Below, in pieces: positions 1 to 6,421 of a stretch of 9,845 bases of DNA. Within the stretch, counting starts at the first letter, position 1. The number at the start of each line of letters is the position of its first letter. The stretch covers positions 1 to 9,845 of the forward strand of contig JAEUJK010000197.1 of the NCBI GenBank assembly GCA_016794735.1, given 5' to 3'. Position numbers and translations under genes: made by a program. The notes under the pieces were generated by a model. It ran no database searches, was not told the DNA's origin, and was given only the letters and a program-made list of their open reading frames with translations. Origin of the DNA: Gemmatimonadota bacterium. Lineage in GTDB: Bacteria; Gemmatimonadota; Gemmatimonadetes; Gemmatimonadales; Gemmatimonadaceae.

Positions 1-194
1 TCTTTCTTTCGCCGGCACGGTCATTCGGTAGGGCCTGGCACCGCGGCTCGTCGTGGCTGGTCCGACCGTGGGACGGTCCCCCGCGGCTGCGCCGTCCCCC
101 CGCCTGGCGAAGCGGGCGCCCCACCTGTCAGTGCCGCCCAAGTTGGCGACCGCGAACGAACCCGCATGTCCGTGCGCGACTCCGACGTGGCCAC
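1..194. other. Unassigned left end, possible edge of a neighbouring gene
   Basis: No gene can be supported here. Two edge readings are possible. On the minus strand an ATG at 24 would start MTVPAKER and run out of the window. On the plus strand a frame entering from the left would end with LSFAGTVIR and a TAG at 29-31. The minus reading fits the direction of most neighbours, but neither has a clear ribosome binding site. The rest is GC-rich with short inverted repeats, for example gaccgt/acggtc at 62-76. Open frames across it on the plus strand continue antisense into the TPR gene and look like GC-driven shadows. Confidence 0.3.
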
Positions 195-232
195 ACAAGA
201 AAAGTGGCCCGAGCCGATCCGGCCCGGGCCAC
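195..232 (-). terminator. Rho-independent terminator of the TPR gene
   Basis: An 8-bp stem (204-211 with 225-232) continues, after one A/C mismatch, into a 4-bp stem (213-216 with 220-223) closed by a 3-nt loop. Read on the minus strand the hairpin is followed directly by TTTTCTT. It begins 21 nt after the stop codon of the TPR gene at 254, so it is well placed to end that transcript. Confidence 0.85.
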
Positions 233-253
233 ACCCTGCTGTTAAGGCTCCGC

Positions 254-898
254 TTACTTCGCCGTCAGCTCACCGACCCGCAGCAACGCCTCGCTGTACA
301 GGACCGAGCCCGGGTTCGCGGCGATTCCTTGCCAGATCTTCAGTGCCTCGTCCCGCTTGCCGGCCGCGATCCAGGCGCGCGCCGCGTCGGACTTGAAGCT
401 CTCGGCCTCAGCCGTGAGGATCGTGGTTTCCGCCGCCTTGAGGTAGGCCGCCGCGGCATCCGCGAACTTGCCGGACTGCTCGAGCGCCGCCCCCCGCAGT
501 GCGTGGACCGATGCCGCGGTCGGACCCGACGTGCCAACCCCTTCGAGTTCCTTGAGCGCCTCGTCGGCCTTCCCCTGTTGGAGGAGCACCTGGCCGAGGA
601 GGACCTTGGCATCAGCCCCGGCCCGCGTCGAACCGTACTGCTGCGCAATCTTCTTGAGATCCGTGGCCGCAACCGGCAGGTTGCCTGCGCCAACGCTCCG
701 CTGCGCCGCCACGAGCTGCTGCGAAGCCGCGAGCTCGCTGCGCTCATTCTGGGCGCGAACGACCCAGAGAATGCCGGCCACCGCCGCCACACCAAGTGCG
801 CCGAAGCCCAGCTGCCGGGCATGCGACTTCGCCCAGGTCATCAGGTCTTCAGTGCTGTCGTCGAGGTCGAGCGAAGGAGCTGAGGTGGGGCCTGTCAT
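254..898 (-). CDS. Membrane-anchored tetratricopeptide protein, YfgM-like
   Basis: The 214-residue protein has a short polar N-terminus, one hydrophobic segment at about residues 30-47 followed by RAQNER, then a helical Ala-rich region with TPR-like units at about 95-121, 129-157 and 166-196 (spaced Gly, Ala and Leu pattern). This matches the architecture of YfgM/TPR_21 proteins: one inner-membrane anchor and a periplasmic TPR domain. E. coli YfgM is an ancillary partner of the SecYEG translocon. By inference this one may also help envelope protein biogenesis, but TPR proteins bind many partners. The start at ATG 898 is chosen because the 45 codons upstream encode Arg/Pro-rich sequence unlike the rest. 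No strong Shine-Dalgarno is visible. It is divergent from the AP2-like gene and ends at a strong terminator, so it is probably monocistronic. Confidence 0.75.
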   Translation of the reverse strand: MTGPTSAPSLDLDDSTEDLMTWAKSHARQLGFGALGVAAVAGILWVVRAQNERSELAASQQLVAAQRSVGAGNLPVAATDLKKIAQQYGSTRAGADAKVLLGQVLLQQGKADEALKELEGVGTSGPTAASVHALRGAALEQSGKFADAAAAYLKAAETTILTAEAESFKSDAARAWIAAGKRDEALKIWQGIAANPGSVLYSEALLRVGELTAK

Positions 899-1014
899 GC
901 TAATGGTAGGTTGGCCGAACCGCGAAGCGGTCGAGAACGGTCTGGAATGAACAACGGGTGGAACACCACAAGCGTGAAAGCTGCCACCGCGGTGCCCCAG
1001 ACGGAAGTCCAGTC

Positions 1015-1043
1015 TTGGCGCCCGCAAATTCATGCGCTATTCT
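1015..1043 (+). promoter_or_regulatory. Candidate sigma70-type promoter of the AP2-like gene
   Basis: TTGGCG at 1015-1020 and TATTCT at 1038-1043 are separated by exactly 17 nt. Each matches four of six consensus positions. Transcription would start near 1050, giving a leader of about 25 nt before the ATG at 1075. It lies in the 176-nt divergent spacer. I found no equally good promoter for the TPR gene on the opposite strand. Confidence 0.4.
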
Positions 1044-1074
1044 TGTAGTGCCCCTCACCCTTCAACCCATTCCC

Positions 1075-1491
1075 ATGATCAGGCGCAAAGGCATCTCACG
1101 CATCGATCAGCCGGAGAAGCATAACCACGGCTGGTTGGTCCAGGTCACGTTCGAGGGCAAGACCCACCGCAAGTGGTTCTCGGACAACAAGCACGGCGGT
1201 CGCAAGAAGGCCTTTGCCGAGGCCGTGGTCTGGCGTGACAAGACCGAAAAAGCACTCGGAAAGCCGGCCACGGGACGCGTCGTGGTTCGCTCCCGCCGCA
1301 ACAAGTTCGGCGTCACCGGTGTCCAGTGGGACAAGCGCCATCAGGCGTTCATCGTCTCGATCAACCCGGAGCCCGGGAAGCAGAAGCGCTTCTACGTCCC
1401 CGCCAAGGGCCGCAAGCGCGCGGACGCCCTCGTGGACGCGAAGAAGCTTCGCCTGAAGCTGGAGAAGGACATCTACGCCAAGCGCGGGTAG
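1075..1491 (+). CDS. Small basic protein with two AP2/ERF-like units
   Basis: The 138-residue protein carries 37 Lys/Arg against 13 Asp/Glu, which points to nucleic-acid binding. It appears to contain two related units. Residues 6-61 start GISRID, then HGWLVQV, a KWFSD strand end, and a helix AFAEAVVWRD. Residues 76-133 start NKFGVTGV, then AFIVSI, KRFYVP, and a Lys/Arg-rich helix. Three strands then a helix, with conserved Gly and Trp, is the AP2/ERF fold known from plant factors and from bacterial HNH endonucleases. No HNH nuclease residues are seen here. The ATG at 1075 is chosen because upstream codons cross the candidate promoter and encode unrelated sequence. No clear Shine-Dalgarno is visible, and the short leader fits weakly led translation. 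It is the only plus-strand gene and has its own terminator. DNA binding is inferred from family and charge; the target is unknown. Confidence 0.75.
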   Translation: MIRRKGISRIDQPEKHNHGWLVQVTFEGKTHRKWFSDNKHGGRKKAFAEAVVWRDKTEKALGKPATGRVVVRSRRNKFGVTGVQWDKRHQAFIVSINPEPGKQKRFYVPAKGRKRADALVDAKKLRLKLEKDIYAKRG

Positions 1492-1505
1492 TCCTGTCAC
1501 CACAC

Positions 1506-1552
1506 GCGAGCGGGGCGGCATCTCCCTTGGGATGCCGCCCCGCTCGCATTTT
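1506..1552 (+). terminator. Perfect 17-bp hairpin terminator after the AP2-like gene
   Basis: Bases 1506-1522 pair without mismatch with 1531-1547 around an 8-nt loop, followed by ATTTTG on the plus strand. It starts 14 nt after the stop of the AP2-like gene. It lies between this gene and the convergent tRNA gene, whose 3' end is at 1559. On the minus strand it lacks a T-run, so it is mainly a plus-strand terminator but may also block read-through from the tRNA side. Confidence 0.9.
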
Positions 1553-1556
1553 GTGA

Positions 1557-1632
<76 letters not shown>

Positions 1633-1679
1633 TGGAGCGCCAAATCTACGCGCCTCGTTCGGCCGACCGCGATCCCGCC

Positions 1680-2201
1680 TCAGTACTCGATCACCCGCTC
1701 CACGCGACGCCCCAACGCGGCGCGACCGCCAAGGAAGCTCAACTCGATCAGGAAGCCGCATCCGACGACCTCGGCCCCGTGTCGTTCCACGAGCCGCAAC
1801 GTGGCGGCTGCCGTCCCACCCGTGGCCAGCACGTCGTCGACGATCAACACGCGTGCGCCGGGCCCGACTGCATCCACATGCATCTCGAGTGCATCAGTCC
1901 CGTACTCGAGGGCGTACTCCTCGCGACTGCGGTCATACGGCAGCTTGCCCGGCTTGCGCACCGGGACGAGCCCCGCGCCGAGACGGTCGGCGATCGCGCC
2001 GCCAAACAGGAAGCCGCGGCTCTCCACGGCAACCACGTGCGTGATCCCTGCCCCCTGCCACGGCGTCGACATCGCCTCACAGGCGACGCGCCACGCCGCG
2101 GGATCCCCGAGCAGTGGCGTGATGTCCTTGAAGAGAATCCCGGGCTTCGGGTAGTCCGGGATCTCGCGAATCCGGAGCCGCAGCTGGTCGGCGGTCGTCA
2201 C
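1680..2201 (-). CDS. apt: Adenine phosphoribosyltransferase
   Basis: The enzyme converts adenine and PRPP to AMP and pyrophosphate in purine salvage, in the cytosol. The 173-residue length is normal for the family. The sequence shows the N-terminal IREIPDYPKPGILFKDITPL block (residues 11-30), the VESRGF motif (59-64), RKPGKLP (82-88) and the PRPP-binding loop VLIVDDVLATGGTA (118-131) with its acidic pair. The start is GTG at 2201, which keeps the family-typical N-terminus; the open frame continues upstream but only overlaps acyP. The GTG overlaps the acyP TGA stop in GTGA, a 4-nt overlap that suggests translational coupling. No separate Shine-Dalgarno is evident, in keeping with coupling. The tRNA-Arg gene follows. 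Confidence 0.96.
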   Translation of the reverse strand: MTTADQLRLRIREIPDYPKPGILFKDITPLLGDPAAWRVACEAMSTPWQGAGITHVVAVESRGFLFGGAIADRLGAGLVPVRKPGKLPYDRSREEYALEYGTDALEMHVDAVGPGARVLIVDDVLATGGTAAATLRLVERHGAEVVGCGFLIELSFLGGRAALGRRVERVIEY

Positions 2202-2473
2202 TTGAGGATGGTAAAGGGCGAAGGAAGTTCCGGGTTGGCCGGCGGGGTGAGCATGATGATCTGCTTCACCGACGCGCTGGCCGGCCCCTGGCGCATCTCG
2301 GCGAGATACGCGTCGACCGCGTCGGCGGCACCGGCCACCGTGCACTCGATGTTGCCGCTGGACAGGTTGCGAACCCACCCCGCGAGACCGAGGCGGATGG
2401 CAGTGCTCCGGGCAAACGCGCGAAAGCCCACCCCCTGCACTTCACCTGCAATTTCAAAGTGGACTAGGCGCAC
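2198..2473 (-). CDS. acyP: Acylphosphatase
   Basis: Acylphosphatases hydrolyse the carboxyl-phosphate bond of small acyl phosphates such as acetyl, carbamoyl or glyceroyl phosphate. The 91-residue length is typical. The signature GEVQGVGFR spans residues 10-18, with the phosphate-binding Arg at 18, and GWVRN at 32-36 gives the catalytic Asn at 36. The fold should be a small alpha/beta ferredoxin-like sandwich in the cytosol. The start is a GTG at 2473, 15 nt after the stop of the upstream acidic-protein gene, without an obvious Shine-Dalgarno. The C-terminus overlaps the apt start by 4 nt. The physiological substrate of bacterial acylphosphatases is often unclear. Neither the sequence nor the neighbours settle it here. 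Confidence 0.93.
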   Translation of the reverse strand: MRLVHFEIAGEVQGVGFRAFARSTAIRLGLAGWVRNLSSGNIECTVAGAADAVDAYLAEMRQGPASASVKQIIMLTPPANPELPSPFTILK

Positions 2474-2488
2474 AACGTCCGGCGAGGG

Positions 2489-3571
2489 TCAGGGGCGGTG
2501 ACTCAGGAGAGCGGCAAGGATGGACGCTAACACCGACTCTTCGCTAGTCCCCGCGGGCGCGACTTGCAGCTCGCCGGAGCGGATCCTGCGCGCCAGCACC
2601 TCCAGGACCTCGAGCGCGTTCGCCTGAGCATCGGTGGCCTCGACCAGGGCGTCGAGCGAGGTCGAATCCCCCTCCAGTACCACGGCCAGCCGTTCACCCG
2701 TCGCGTGATCGAACGGAGACAAGGCGATCACGGCATCGGGGTCGGGGTCGGTCGCCAGGGGCTCGTCGTCGAACTCCTCGACCAGCACCGGGTCCATCGC
2801 CTCGAGTCCCTCTGGAGCCAGCGCCTGAAGCGTCGAGTCCTCGGCTTCCTCGGGACGATCGAATTCCGTCTCCACAGCCGCATCCGCCGCAAACGCAGCG
2901 AAGGACTCCGCGGGCTCCGACAGGTCCGGAAGCGAAGCCATCGCGTCTTCCACTGCGGGCGCATCCGCGGCCCACTCGCTCTCGGCCAGCGGGGCCGGGA
3001 TATCAGCCGCGACCACGTCCTGCGCGGCGTCCGGGACCACCTCAGCGACCTGCGCATCAGCCGCCTCGATTGTCGGCTCGGCCGGCTCCGTGACGGCGAA
3101 TTCGGTCGTGCCGAATGCGGTCTCCGCTTCCACCTCAACGGACAGCTCGGCGACGTCCGGCTGCGACATTTCCGACGTCTCCGCCAGCGAAGCCTCAACG
3201 AGCTCGCTCAGGGCTGCCGGCGGTTCGCTGATCACCTCGTCGATCTGCTCGATGGAGGACTGCGCCTCGATCGACACCGCCTGCGCCTCGACTTCCACGG
3301 CGGGCTCGATCCCCTGCTCCATCACGGCCTGCGGCGCCTCCGCCGGCGTCTCGACCGCGGAGTTCCACGCAGGCGACGGGGTACGCAGGTCGTTGATGTC
3401 GAGCGCGGACGGCGCTTCGGCGACGCTCACTGGCGTCGGTGAGGCCGGCCTCCGGAACGGTGACGCCACGGAACCCGCGCGGGCTCCACCGGTGAGTGCG
3501 GGTCGCGGACCGCCGGGTGCGACAAACGGGCGGGGGCGAGGGCGGCCTTGGGACTCAGGCATGGAAGACAT
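2489..3571 (-). CDS. Acidic Ala/Glu-rich protein of unknown function
   Basis: I do not recognise this 360-residue protein. Three zones are visible. Residues 1-50 are basic and Pro-rich (RPRPRPFVAPGGPRP, later FRRPASPTP). Residues about 70-290 are low-complexity, rich in Ala, Glu, Val, Asp and Pro, strongly acidic and probably disordered. Residues about 295-360 look folded and helical, with ALEVLEVLARRIRSGEL and ESVLASILAALL. There is no signal peptide or membrane segment, so it is likely cytosolic. The start at ATG 3571 is chosen because GGAG at 3580-3583 lies 8 nt upstream; GTG 3601 and ATG 3562 are alternatives. It lies 37 nt after pcm and 15 nt before acyP. The basic head, acidic linker and small C-terminal domain could suit a scaffold or nucleoid/ribosome-associated protein, but that is speculation. 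Confidence 0.8.
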   Translation of the reverse strand: MSSMPESQGRPRPRPFVAPGGPRPALTGGARAGSVASPFRRPASPTPVSVAEAPSALDINDLRTPSPAWNSAVETPAEAPQAVMEQGIEPAVEVEAQAVSIEAQSSIEQIDEVISEPPAALSELVEASLAETSEMSQPDVAELSVEVEAETAFGTTEFAVTEPAEPTIEAADAQVAEVVPDAAQDVVAADIPAPLAESEWAADAPAVEDAMASLPDLSEPAESFAAFAADAAVETEFDRPEEAEDSTLQALAPEGLEAMDPVLVEEFDDEPLATDPDPDAVIALSPFDHATGERLAVVLEGDSTSLDALVEATDAQANALEVLEVLARRIRSGELQVAPAGTSEESVLASILAALLSHRP

Positions 3572-3608
3572 GGCGCGGGCTCCGGTGATGGGCGGGCCCA
3601 CGACGCAG

Positions 3609-4259
3609 CTACCAGCCGTGAGTACCCTTCAGTGGGACGAACCTCACCGGGGCGATGTCACGTCGCTCGACCTTCCCCTCACGGCGGGTAATCAGCGCCA
3701 GGACCTGCTCCTCCTGATCCCCAACCGGGATGAGCATCCGCCCTCCCTCCGCGAGTTGCTCGACCAGCGGCTGTGGGATGGACGGCCCCCCGGCTGAGAC
3801 GAGGATCACATCGTACGGCGCGTACGCGCGCCAGCCGATCGTCCCGTCGCCGAGGAGGGTCGACACGTTGCGCACACCGCACGCCTGGATGGCCTGCCGG
3901 GCGCGTTCCAGCAGCGGTCCGACCCGCTCGATCGAGAAGACCTGCTCGGCCAGGTGGGCGAGCAGGACGGTCTGGTACCCGGACCCGGTCCCGATCTCGA
4001 GGACACGTTCCTTCCCGGTCAGCGCGGCGATCTCGAGGTATCGCGCGTGGATGGAAGGCTGCGACATCGTCTGCTTGAGCCCGATGTGGATCGGGCGATC
4101 CTCGTAGGCCTGCCGCCCGATGCCTGACGGGACGAACAGGTGGCGCGGGGTCATCTCGATGGCCCGGAGCACCGCCAGGTCGCTGATGCCCTGCGACTGC
4201 AGGGACTCGACGAGATGACGGCGCTCCGCCCGGTACTCGGTGACTATGGGGTTCGCCAC
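3609..4259 (-). CDS. pcm: Protein-L-isoaspartate O-methyltransferase
   Basis: The enzyme uses S-adenosylmethionine to methylate isoaspartyl residues in aged proteins, which starts their repair to aspartyl. The 216 residues are usual for the family. The substrate-site motif appears as KQTMSQPSIHARYLE (residues 62-76), SAM motif I as VLEIGTGSGYQT (86-97), an acidic ribose-binding Glu in SIER (109-112), GDG at 137-139, and the late PYDVILVSAGGPSIPQPLVEQL block; the end VRFVPLKGTHGW is family-typical. The start is GTG at 4259, inside the end of surE (16-nt overlap), with GGCGGA upstream as a weak ribosome binding site; coupling to surE translation is likely. The surE-pcm pairing is also known from proteobacteria and is often linked to stress or stationary phase. 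Confidence 0.96.
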   Translation of the reverse strand: MANPIVTEYRAERRHLVESLQSQGISDLAVLRAIEMTPRHLFVPSGIGRQAYEDRPIHIGLKQTMSQPSIHARYLEIAALTGKERVLEIGTGSGYQTVLLAHLAEQVFSIERVGPLLERARQAIQACGVRNVSTLLGDGTIGWRAYAPYDVILVSAGGPSIPQPLVEQLAEGGRMLIPVGDQEEQVLALITRREGKVERRDIAPVRFVPLKGTHGW

Positions 4260-5005
4260 CAGCGGTCCGCCGTATCCAGCATGTCGCGGTGCGTGAGGTC
4301 GAGATGCAGTGGCGTCACGGAGATGTAGCCGTCGTGAATCGCCTGGAAGTCCGAATCCTCTGCGCCTGACCAGGAGAACTCGCCGCCGCCGATCCAGTAG
4401 ATCTGCCGTCCATACGGATCACGCATGGGCGAGATGGAGTTCGAGTACACGCGGCGGCCGAGGCGGGTGAGGCGGACCCCCTTCACCTGGTCGGCACGCA
4501 GCGGCGGCAGGTTGACGTTGAGCAGCGTGTGCTGCGGGAACGCCTCGAGCGAGGTGAGGTGGCGCAAGAGCGGCACGAGGACTTCCACCTGCTCATCCAG
4601 CTTGGCGATGTCGGCACGCAGGTCGCCGCCGGCAAAGGACACCGCAATCGACGGCACACCCAACGCGAGTCCTTCCATCGCGGCCGCAACGGTCCCCGAG
4701 TAGAGGACGTCCTCGCCCATGTTCTGTCCGTGGTTGATCCCGGAGAGCACGAAGTCGGGGCGCTGCGGCATCAGGACCTCGATCGCAAGCATTACGCAAT
4801 CGGTCGGGGTGCCGTCTACCTGGTATCGCCGCTCGCCACGCCGCACCGGCCGCAGCGGATGGTGCAGCGTCAGCGAGTGGCTCGTCGCGCTCTGCTCGCG
4901 GTCCGGGGCCACCACCGTGACCTCGCCGATCTCGCTGGCCGCGCGGACCAGGACATCGAGGCCGTGTGCGTGGATCCCGTCGTCGTTGGAACAGAGGAGG
5001 TGCAT
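4244..5005 (-). CDS. surE: 5'-nucleotidase SurE
   Basis: SurE is a metal-dependent nucleoside monophosphate phosphatase of the cytosol, sometimes also active on polyphosphate. The 253 residues match family length. The metal site is visible as NDDG at residues 7-10 (Asp 8 and 9), Ser 39 in APDREQSATSHSLT, and Asn 91 in SGINHGQNMG. VDGTPTDCV, YSGTVAAAMEG and the C-terminal DGYISVTPL block are also characteristic. The start is ATG 5005, 34 nt after the merR-type gene. Its leader carries CGTTAGGC just before the ATG but no GGAG-type Shine-Dalgarno. I see neither a terminator nor a convincing promoter in the gap, so it may continue the upstream transcript. Its last 16 nt overlap pcm. Confidence 0.97.
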   Translation of the reverse strand: MHLLCSNDDGIHAHGLDVLVRAASEIGEVTVVAPDREQSATSHSLTLHHPLRPVRRGERRYQVDGTPTDCVMLAIEVLMPQRPDFVLSGINHGQNMGEDVLYSGTVAAAMEGLALGVPSIAVSFAGGDLRADIAKLDEQVEVLVPLLRHLTSLEAFPQHTLLNVNLPPLRADQVKGVRLTRLGRRVYSNSISPMRDPYGRQIYWIGGGEFSWSGAEDSDFQAIHDGYISVTPLHLDLTHRDMLDTADRWWRTP

Positions 5006-5039
5006 GGGGCCTAACGATAGCTGGTGGACGCGGGCGCCG

Positions 5040-5426
5040 CTATGCCGCGGTGGTGTCGTTCGGGGCCGGGATCGCCTCGGCGCCCTCCAGGATCCGCGCG
5101 AGCTGCTCCAGGTCTGCCTCGAGCGTGGCCGCCGCTTCCGCGGTCAATGCCTCCCGCGCCACGCCCTTCACCTGCCCGCCGCGCCGGAACTCGTCGACCT
5201 TCTGCCGTGCGCCGTCGATCGTGTACTTCTCGGTGTAGAGCAGCTGCTTGACCAGGTGGATCAGCTCGATCTCGCGCCGCTGGTACACGCGATTTCCCGA
5301 CCGGTTCTTCGCCGGGTTCAGGAACTTGAACTGGCTCTCCCAGTACCGCAGCACATGCGGCTTGAGGTCCGTCAGTTCGCAGACCTCGCCAATCGAGAAG
5401 AACTCCTGCACCGGCTCCGGCTTCAT
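5040..5426 (-). CDS. MerR-family transcriptional regulator
   Basis: The 128-residue protein begins with a winged-helix MerR DNA-binding domain: SIGEVCELTDLKPHVLRYWE at residues 11-30 is the helix-turn-helix, followed by FKFLNPAKNRSGNRVYQRREI, where the conserved RVY of the wing is present, and a helix up to about 80. The C-terminal 40 residues are Ala/Glu-rich and probably a short dimerisation helix. There is no sizeable effector domain. It has only one Cys (16), so it is not a metal sensor of the classic MerR type. GGAG at 5435-5438 is 8 nt before ATG 5426, and the ATG overlaps the gpsA stop as ATGA, so it is coupled to gpsA. By context it may regulate this lipid and ribosome gene cluster. 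The target and signal are unknown. Confidence 0.92.
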   Translation of the reverse strand: MKPEPVQEFFSIGEVCELTDLKPHVLRYWESQFKFLNPAKNRSGNRVYQRREIELIHLVKQLLYTEKYTIDGARQKVDEFRRGGQVKGVAREALTAEAAATLEADLEQLARILEGAEAIPAPNDTTAA

Positions 5427-6418
5427 CCGTCACGCTCCGGCCGCAACTCGCGGCCCATCAGCTCGGCCACGACGTCGCGCGCCGAGGCGGATTCGAACAA
5501 GACACGAGACACCGCACGCGCGATGGGCATGTCGACGCGTTGCCGCTCCGCGAGCGCCAGGGCACTTGTCGTCGTCACGACCCCTTCCGCCACGCTCTCG
5601 GTGCTCGCCAGGACATCGGCGAGGGCCGTCCCCTGCCCCACCGCGATCCCCACCGATCGATTGCGACTCAACGCGCCGGTGCAGGTCAACACGAGGTCAC
5701 CCATTCCCGCGAGGCCGGCAAAGGTCTCCACCCGCGCGCCCACGCTGACGCCGAGCCGGATCATCTCGGCCAGCCCGCGCGTGATCAACGCGGCGCGCGA
5801 GTTGAGCCCGAGCCCGACGCCTTCCGCGATGCCGGTGGCCACCGCCATCACGTTCTTGAGTGCGCCGCCCAGCTCCACCCCGGTCACGTCCTCGCTGGTG
5901 TAGAGCCGCAGCGGGCCGCCACTAAATGCGCGCTGCACCGCCTCGCGGGCCTCACGATGCACCGACGCCGCCACCACCGCGGTGGGCTGGCCATGCACGA
6001 CTTCCTGCGCGAAGCTGGGCCCCGACAGGGCCACCACGGCGCGTCCGGGCAACTCCTCGGCGACCACGTCGGTCATCAAGGCAAGGGTGTTCCGCTCGAT
6101 CCCCTTGGTCGCGACGACCAGGGTCGCCGCCTCCGGGACCTCGCGCGCCCCCGCGCGCACCACCGCGCGCAACACGTGCGACGGCGCCGCATACACCACG
6201 CACTCGGCCCCCGCCAGCACCGCGCCCATCTCGCCCGACGCGCGCAGCTCCTCGTGCAAGGTGGCCCCGGCGAGGAAACGCGGGTTGGCGTGGGTCGTGT
6301 TGATGTGCTCGACGACGTCCGGCTCCCGCGCCCACAACACCGTCGCGTGACCGCGCGACGCCAGCACGTGCGCGAGGGCCGTGCCCCAGGCGCCACCACC
6401 GATCACCGCGGCGCGCAT
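5423..6418 (-). CDS. gpsA: Glycerol-3-phosphate dehydrogenase [NAD(P)+]
   Basis: GpsA reduces dihydroxyacetone phosphate to sn-glycerol-3-phosphate, the backbone for phospholipids, in the cytosol. The 331 residues are the normal length. The Rossmann nucleotide-binding loop is VIGGGAWGTALA (residues 5-16). VVATKGIE (101-108) carries the conserved Lys 105, LSGPSFAQEV (131-140) follows, and ELGGALKNVMAVATGI (182-197) holds the catalytic Lys 188. AGMGDLVLTC and SRNR (237-254) contain the substrate-binding Asp and Arg residues. The start is ATG 6418, only 3 nt after the plsY stop. GGGAG 10 nt upstream lies within the plsY end and CGTTAGGC sits directly before the ATG. Its product feeds PlsY, encoded next door. 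Confidence 0.98.
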   Translation of the reverse strand: MRAAVIGGGAWGTALAHVLASRGHATVLWAREPDVVEHINTTHANPRFLAGATLHEELRASGEMGAVLAGAECVVYAAPSHVLRAVVRAGAREVPEAATLVVATKGIERNTLALMTDVVAEELPGRAVVALSGPSFAQEVVHGQPTAVVAASVHREAREAVQRAFSGGPLRLYTSEDVTGVELGGALKNVMAVATGIAEGVGLGLNSRAALITRGLAEMIRLGVSVGARVETFAGLAGMGDLVLTCTGALSRNRSVGIAVGQGTALADVLASTESVAEGVVTTTSALALAERQRVDMPIARAVSRVLFESASARDVVAELMGRELRPERDG

Positions 6419-6421
6419 GGC

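Noticed and set aside
53..883. Plus-strand open frame opposite the TPR gene
   Set aside because: It runs through the TPR terminator hairpin and is antisense to the TPR gene, with Arg-rich low-information sequence.
899..1033. N-terminal extension of the TPR protein by 45 residues
   Set aside because: The extra codons cover the divergent promoter region and would place 45 unrelated residues before the short cytosolic tail expected for a YfgM-type anchor.
2564..3442. Plus-strand open frame of 292 codons opposite the acidic protein gene
   Set aside because: The minus-strand gene is unrecognised, so this was weighed seriously. The minus reading has a GGAG site, operon spacing and a plausible helical C-terminus, while the plus reading is Arg/Leu/Gly-rich with no such support.
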